Assembly (NCBI RefSeq): GCF_017876165.1
Contig: NZ_JAGINQ010000005.1
Location: 186,001 to 250,000 of the forward strand
Reading direction: 5' to 3'
Length of the DNA: 64,000 nt
DNA from: Azospirillum soli
GTDB taxonomy: Bacteria; Pseudomonadota; Alphaproteobacteria; Azospirillales; Azospirillaceae
Shown: positions 61,206-64,000 of the stretch, one piece after another
How positions within the stretch are numbered: position 1 is the stretch's first letter
Layout: each line of letters starts with the position of its first letter
Translations under genes and position numbers: made by a program
Notes under the pieces: generated by a model
What the model was told of the DNA's origin: nothing
What the model saw: the letters and a program-made list of their open reading frames with translations, nothing else
The model's database searches: none

Positions 61206-61227
61206 AAAGCGGATCGAAATCCGCTTT
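61206..61227. terminator. Palindromic terminator hairpin, copy 2
   Basis: AAAGCGGAT (61206-61214), loop CGAA, ATCCGCTTT (61219-61227), followed by the convergent DUF3108 stop. It shares AAAGCGRAT/ATYCGCTTT with copy 1 and is probably the terminator of the minus-strand gene. Confidence 0.65.
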
Positions 61228-61230
61228 AAC

Positions 61231-62025
61231 TCACGGCCTTTCCCTGACCGCGACGACCTGGACAAGGACGGTGCCGCTGTCCATCGCGACCTCCACGGTC
61301 GCCGGAACGGCCCGTCCTCCTGGCCCCGCCGGGGCGAACCAGACGGTCGCCGTCCGGTCCGTGTCGCGGGCGAAGAACTTCGACGGGTCGCGGTCGGTCT
61401 GGAATCCCGCCACCGGGTGAAGCGTGACCGAACAGACCTCCGCCATTCCCGACGCCAGCCGGTAGCGCGACGGCGGCAATTCCTCCCGTCCGCGCGGTGT
61501 CATGATCACATCATAGCGCCGCCGCCCGTCGTAGACCGGATAGGTCCCGGTGCAGGCCTGCCCCGGTCGTGCCGCCGCCAGGATCACAGCGGCCCCGACG
61601 CTCAACGGATCGGCGCTGCCCCGGCGGCTTTCGACCGGCACCCGCGCCGCCTTCTCCGGGCTCATGGGCGGTTCGGCCCGCACCTCGATCCCCTCGGCGG
61701 TGTAGCGCAGGGCCATGACGTCCAACTTGCGGCGCAGCCGCCGCTCTCCCCGGAATTGCTCCGGCTTCAAGGCTCCCGTCCCGATGACGCCCGACGCCTC
61801 CGCGCCGTAGCGGAAGTTCGTGAACAGGCCGAGCCACGAGCTGGCCTCGGCCAGCAGCCGCGCGTCGTAGCGGTTCCCCTCGACCGTGATCGCAACGGTC
61901 CCATGGCCGAGCGCCAACCCGCCGCCGTAGGCATCGAAATCCAGCTCCAGCACGGCGGCACCGGCCACCCCCGGCAGCATGGCCAGCCACGCCAGACCGG
62001 CCGCCAGCCGGCGGGCCCTGATCAT
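61231..62025 (-). CDS. DUF3108 periplasmic protein
   Basis: 264 residues. A signal peptide (AAGLAWLAMLPGVAGA) is followed by the DUF3108 beta-rich body (YGGGLALGHGTVAITVEGNRYDARLLAEASSWLGLFTNFRYGAEASGVIG, then CTGTYPVYDGRRRYDVIM). Members are exported proteins of unknown function seen in many proteobacteria. It is coupled to the small GNAT gene by a 4-bp overlap. Confidence 0.88.
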   Translation of the reverse strand: MIRARRLAAGLAWLAMLPGVAGAAVLELDFDAYGGGLALGHGTVAITVEGNRYDARLLAEASSWLGLFTNFRYGAEASGVIGTGALKPEQFRGERRLRRKLDVMALRYTAEGIEVRAEPPMSPEKAARVPVESRRGSADPLSVGAAVILAAARPGQACTGTYPVYDGRRRYDVIMTPRGREELPPSRYRLASGMAEVCSVTLHPVAGFQTDRDPSKFFARDTDRTATVWFAPAGPGGRAVPATVEVAMDSGTVLVQVVAVRERP

Positions 62026-62303
62026 GTCCCGGCGACCAGATCCCGATAATCCGGGTGCCGCTCGATGTAAGCCGCGATGAAGGGGCAGAGCGGCACCACC
62101 GCCATGCCCTTGGCGCGGGCATCCTCCAGCGCGCCGCGCGCCAGGGCGGACCCGATGCCCTTTCCGGCCATGCTCTCCGGCACCTCGGTGTGGGTGAAGA
62201 CCCGTCGGCCGTCCTCCATCCGATAATCCGCGAAGGCGGTCGCCCCATCGACGACCAGCTCATAGCGGCCGAGCGCCGCGTTGTCCTTCACCTCACCGCT
62301 CAT
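62022..62303 (-). CDS. Small GNAT-like acetyltransferase (YidJ/YjdJ type)
   Basis: 93 residues: GRYELVVDGATAFADYRMEDGRRVFTHTEVPESMAGKGIGSALARGALEDARAKGMAVVPLCPFIAAYIERHPDYRDLV. This is the compact GNAT variant, with acetyl-CoA loop KGIGSAL and the conserved CPFIAAYIERHP. AGGGG lies upstream of the ATG used; an ATG ten codons earlier is possible. The acceptor is unknown. Confidence 0.88.
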   Translation of the reverse strand: MSGEVKDNAALGRYELVVDGATAFADYRMEDGRRVFTHTEVPESMAGKGIGSALARGALEDARAKGMAVVPLCPFIAAYIERHPDYRDLVAGT

Positions 62304-62413
62304 CCCAACCCCTTGCTTCCGTTGTTCCACCACAACGGGGAAGAGGACGCTGACGTTCCGGCGGCAGCCCTGTTAAGCTGACCGCCGACATCCACGATCC
62401 GGAGACGCCGATC

Positions 62414-63247
62414 ATGGCAGAACGCGCGGGGACAGGCGATCTGGCCGGCCGACGCATCCTGGTCCCCGAAAGCCGCGAACTGGACCTGTTCTCCCGCATG
62501 CTGGAAGGGCATGGGGCGGAAACCCTGCGCTGCCCGATGGTCAGCATGGAGGACGTGGACGACCCCGCACCCGTGGAGGCGTGGCTGCGTCGCCTGATCG
62601 ACGGCCGCTTCGACGACCTGATTCTGCTGACCGGCGAGGGGCTGCGCCGCCTCACCGCGCTCGCCAGGAATCTCGGCATCGACGCCGCGATGGTGGAGGC
62701 GCTGGGCCGTCTGCGCACCATCACGCGCGGCCCGAAGCCGGTCCGGGCGCTGCGCGAACTCGGCCTGTCGCCTTTCCTCACCGCCCCCGCCCCCACCACG
62801 GACGGCGTGATCGAGGCGCTAAAGACGCTCGACCTCACCGGGCGGACGGTCGGCGTGCAGCTTTACCCCGACAACCCGAACGAGCCGCTCCTGAACGCCA
62901 TCACCGCCGCCGGAGCCACCGCCGACGCGGTGGTGCCCTACCGCTACGCCAACGACGCCGAGACCGGCCGGGTCGAAGCGGCGATCCGCGAGATGGCCGC
63001 CGGGCGGATCGACTTCGTGGCCTTCACCAGTTCCCCCCAGGTCCGCCGCCTGCGCGACGTCGCCCGCGACCATGGTTTGGAGGCGGAATTCCAAGCCGGC
63101 CTTGCCCGCACGCGCATCGCCGCCGTGGGGCCGGTCGTCGCCGAAGCCGTGGAGGCGGTCGGCGGTCGCGTCGAGATATCACCGGAAAGCGTCTTCCACA
63201 TGAAGCCGCTGGTTAATGCCATCCGCGAGCGGCTACACGCGGAATAG
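62414..63247 (+). CDS. hemD: Uroporphyrinogen-III synthase
   Basis: 277 residues. HemD closes hydroxymethylbilane to uroporphyrinogen III with D-ring inversion, in the haem, sirohaem and cobalamin pathway. The sequence is divergent, as usual for HemD, but RILVPESRELDLFSRMLEGHGAETLRCPMV, LILLTGEGLRRLTALARNLG, VGVQLYPDNPNEPLLNAITAAGATADAVVPYRYA and DFVAFTSSPQVRRLRDVA follow the two-domain pattern. It is a single gene, away from hemC. Confidence 0.85.
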   Translation: MAERAGTGDLAGRRILVPESRELDLFSRMLEGHGAETLRCPMVSMEDVDDPAPVEAWLRRLIDGRFDDLILLTGEGLRRLTALARNLGIDAAMVEALGRLRTITRGPKPVRALRELGLSPFLTAPAPTTDGVIEALKTLDLTGRTVGVQLYPDNPNEPLLNAITAAGATADAVVPYRYANDAETGRVEAAIREMAAGRIDFVAFTSSPQVRRLRDVARDHGLEAEFQAGLARTRIAAVGPVVAEAVEAVGGRVEISPESVFHMKPLVNAIRERLHAE

Positions 63248-63700
63248 TCAAATATCGAAGTGCGCGGCCGCCTCGCCCACCGCGATCCGGTGGCGGAGCG
63301 CATCCGTCAGCGTGCGGTTGTCCAGAACCTCGGCGATCGCGTCGCGCGCCTGGATCATCAGCCAACGGGTGGAGCAGGTCGCCGGATCCGCGCAGTCCTC
63401 GCAAGGCCGGTAGGCGAAGCGGCTGGCGCAGGGGATTGGAGCGAGATGGCCGTCGATCAGGCGGATGACCTCGCCGAAGGTGATGTCCGAGGCCGGGCGG
63501 GCCAGCCGGTAGCCGCCGCTCTTGCCGCGCTTGGCAAACAGCAGGCCGTGCTTGCGCAGTTCCACCAGAATGGCTTCCAGGAACTTGCGCGGGATGTTCT
63601 CGCGCTCGGCGATGTCGGCGATCAGCACAAGCTCGTCGTCCGTCCGCTCCGCCAGCATGATCAGCGCACGCAGCGCGTATTTGGCTTTCTGGGTCAGCAT
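63248..63700 (-). CDS. Rrf2-family iron-sulfur regulator
   Basis: 150 residues. The winged HTH MLTQKAKYALRALIMLAERTDDELVLIADIAERENIPRKFLEAILVELRKHGLLFAKRGKSGGYRLARP is standard Rrf2. Cys91, Cys100, Cys103 and Cys109 in the segment CASRFAYRPCEDCADPATC could hold an Fe-S cluster, but their spacing is not that of IscR (CxxxxxCxxxxxxC). It could sense NO, cysteine, iron or redox. Its stop and the hemD stop are adjacent (convergent). The target is unknown. Confidence 0.88.
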   Translation of the reverse strand: MLTQKAKYALRALIMLAERTDDELVLIADIAERENIPRKFLEAILVELRKHGLLFAKRGKSGGYRLARPASDITFGEVIRLIDGHLAPIPCASRFAYRPCEDCADPATCSTRWLMIQARDAIAEVLDNRTLTDALRHRIAVGEAAAHFDI

Positions 63701-64000
63701 GATCGCACCCTGGCTCGTTCCGGCGACGGTTCACCGTGAAAAGACACCGGATGCGGAGAAATGCAAGCCCTTAACTACAGAAACGCGGAAGAAAGCCTTC
63801 TCCCGTAATGGGAAAGCCCTTTCCACCCCCCCCATGTTCTTGTTTGGTTTCGGCGTTTCCGTTAAGATGGCGCCATCAACACCCGAAATTCGTCCATAAA
63901 CCGATGCAACAAATCCCGCGCGGCTGTTGCATGATGCTGCACGCCATGCGCGTGCGGTATGCCTCGCCAGTTTGTTTGTGCACACATCGTTGTGCATCGA
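63701..64000. other. Window edge, no gene recognised
   Basis: Upstream of the Rrf2 gene and up to the end of the window. It contains the Rrf2 promoter region and A/T-richer stretches (for example near 63840). I see no supported gene, and the next gene is likely outside the window. Confidence 0.4.

Noticed and set aside
63731..63997. 88-codon minus-strand open frame at the window end
   Set aside because: No SD, no family resemblance and weak codon bias.

Overview
The window reads as a chromosome or chromid segment of a high-GC alphaproteobacterium, most likely Azospirillum or a close relative in the Rhodospirillales. The reasons are the strong GC bias at third codon positions, the gene families present (RNase J, Rrf2, OhrR/Ohr, DUF4112, DUF2076, RSP_7527-like small proteins) and the number of sensor kinases. 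This is inference from gene content; no marker gene was compared.

Layout. 1-9.6 kb: a contractile-injection (type VI secretion) accessory island with ClpV, VgrG, a YwqK/MORN-repeat protein and a PAAR-like DUF4280 protein. It is flanked by cargo-like proteins with Pro/Gln-rich N-termini, one of them AT-rich and bearing a KKRK motif. 9.6-17.1 kb: cysE, then a four-gene acyl-CoA operon (acyl-CoA dehydrogenase, class III CoA-transferase, MaoC-type hydratase, CitE-type lyase) that matches itaconate/mesaconate catabolism and has a divergent LysR regulator, then a DUF6064 protein and a Tat-exported aldo/keto reductase. 17.1-23.5 kb: ohrR/ohr with palindromic operators, an MFS exporter, a DUF3772-MscS channel, three tRNAs (Leu-CAG, Ala-GGC, Leu-GAG) and a BON-LysM protein. 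23.8-35.7 kb: a hybrid kinase, a divergent P450/AraC pair, DUF2076, tatA, tRNA-Glu, a YihY protein and a three-gene two-component cluster.

35.7-39.9 kb is the most unusual part. It is a compact four-gene minus-strand operon: a Nif11-like-leader precursor carrying 24 copies of an IF(A/S)GQP-type motif, then YcaO, TfuA and a ThiS/MoaD-like sulfur carrier ending in GG. The cores have no cysteine, and YcaO-TfuA pairs make thioamides in characterised systems. The operon therefore looks like a multi-core, possibly thioamidated RiPP pathway. A divergent membrane adenylate cyclase with a 2Fe-2S domain and a cytochrome-b-like anchor sits next to it.

40-51 kb: small proteins, a patatin-like protein, CBS and TerB-like proteins, an SLC13/TrkA-C transporter, a rifampin ADP-ribosyltransferase (arr) followed by three stacked hairpins, and a short RNase J. 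51-58.4 kb: an aldehyde dehydrogenase and a type I secretion pair (HlyD and ABC transporter) beside two CHRD-like proteins, one of them inflated with Gly-Gly-Thr repeats. 58.4-64 kb: a response regulator, DUF4112, a Zn-ribbon gene pair, a glycine-zipper lipoprotein-like protein, DUF3108, a small GNAT, hemD and an Rrf2 regulator. A structured RNA leader with compensatory changes occurs twice, about 30 kb apart, upstream of the DUF2076 and DUF4112 genes.
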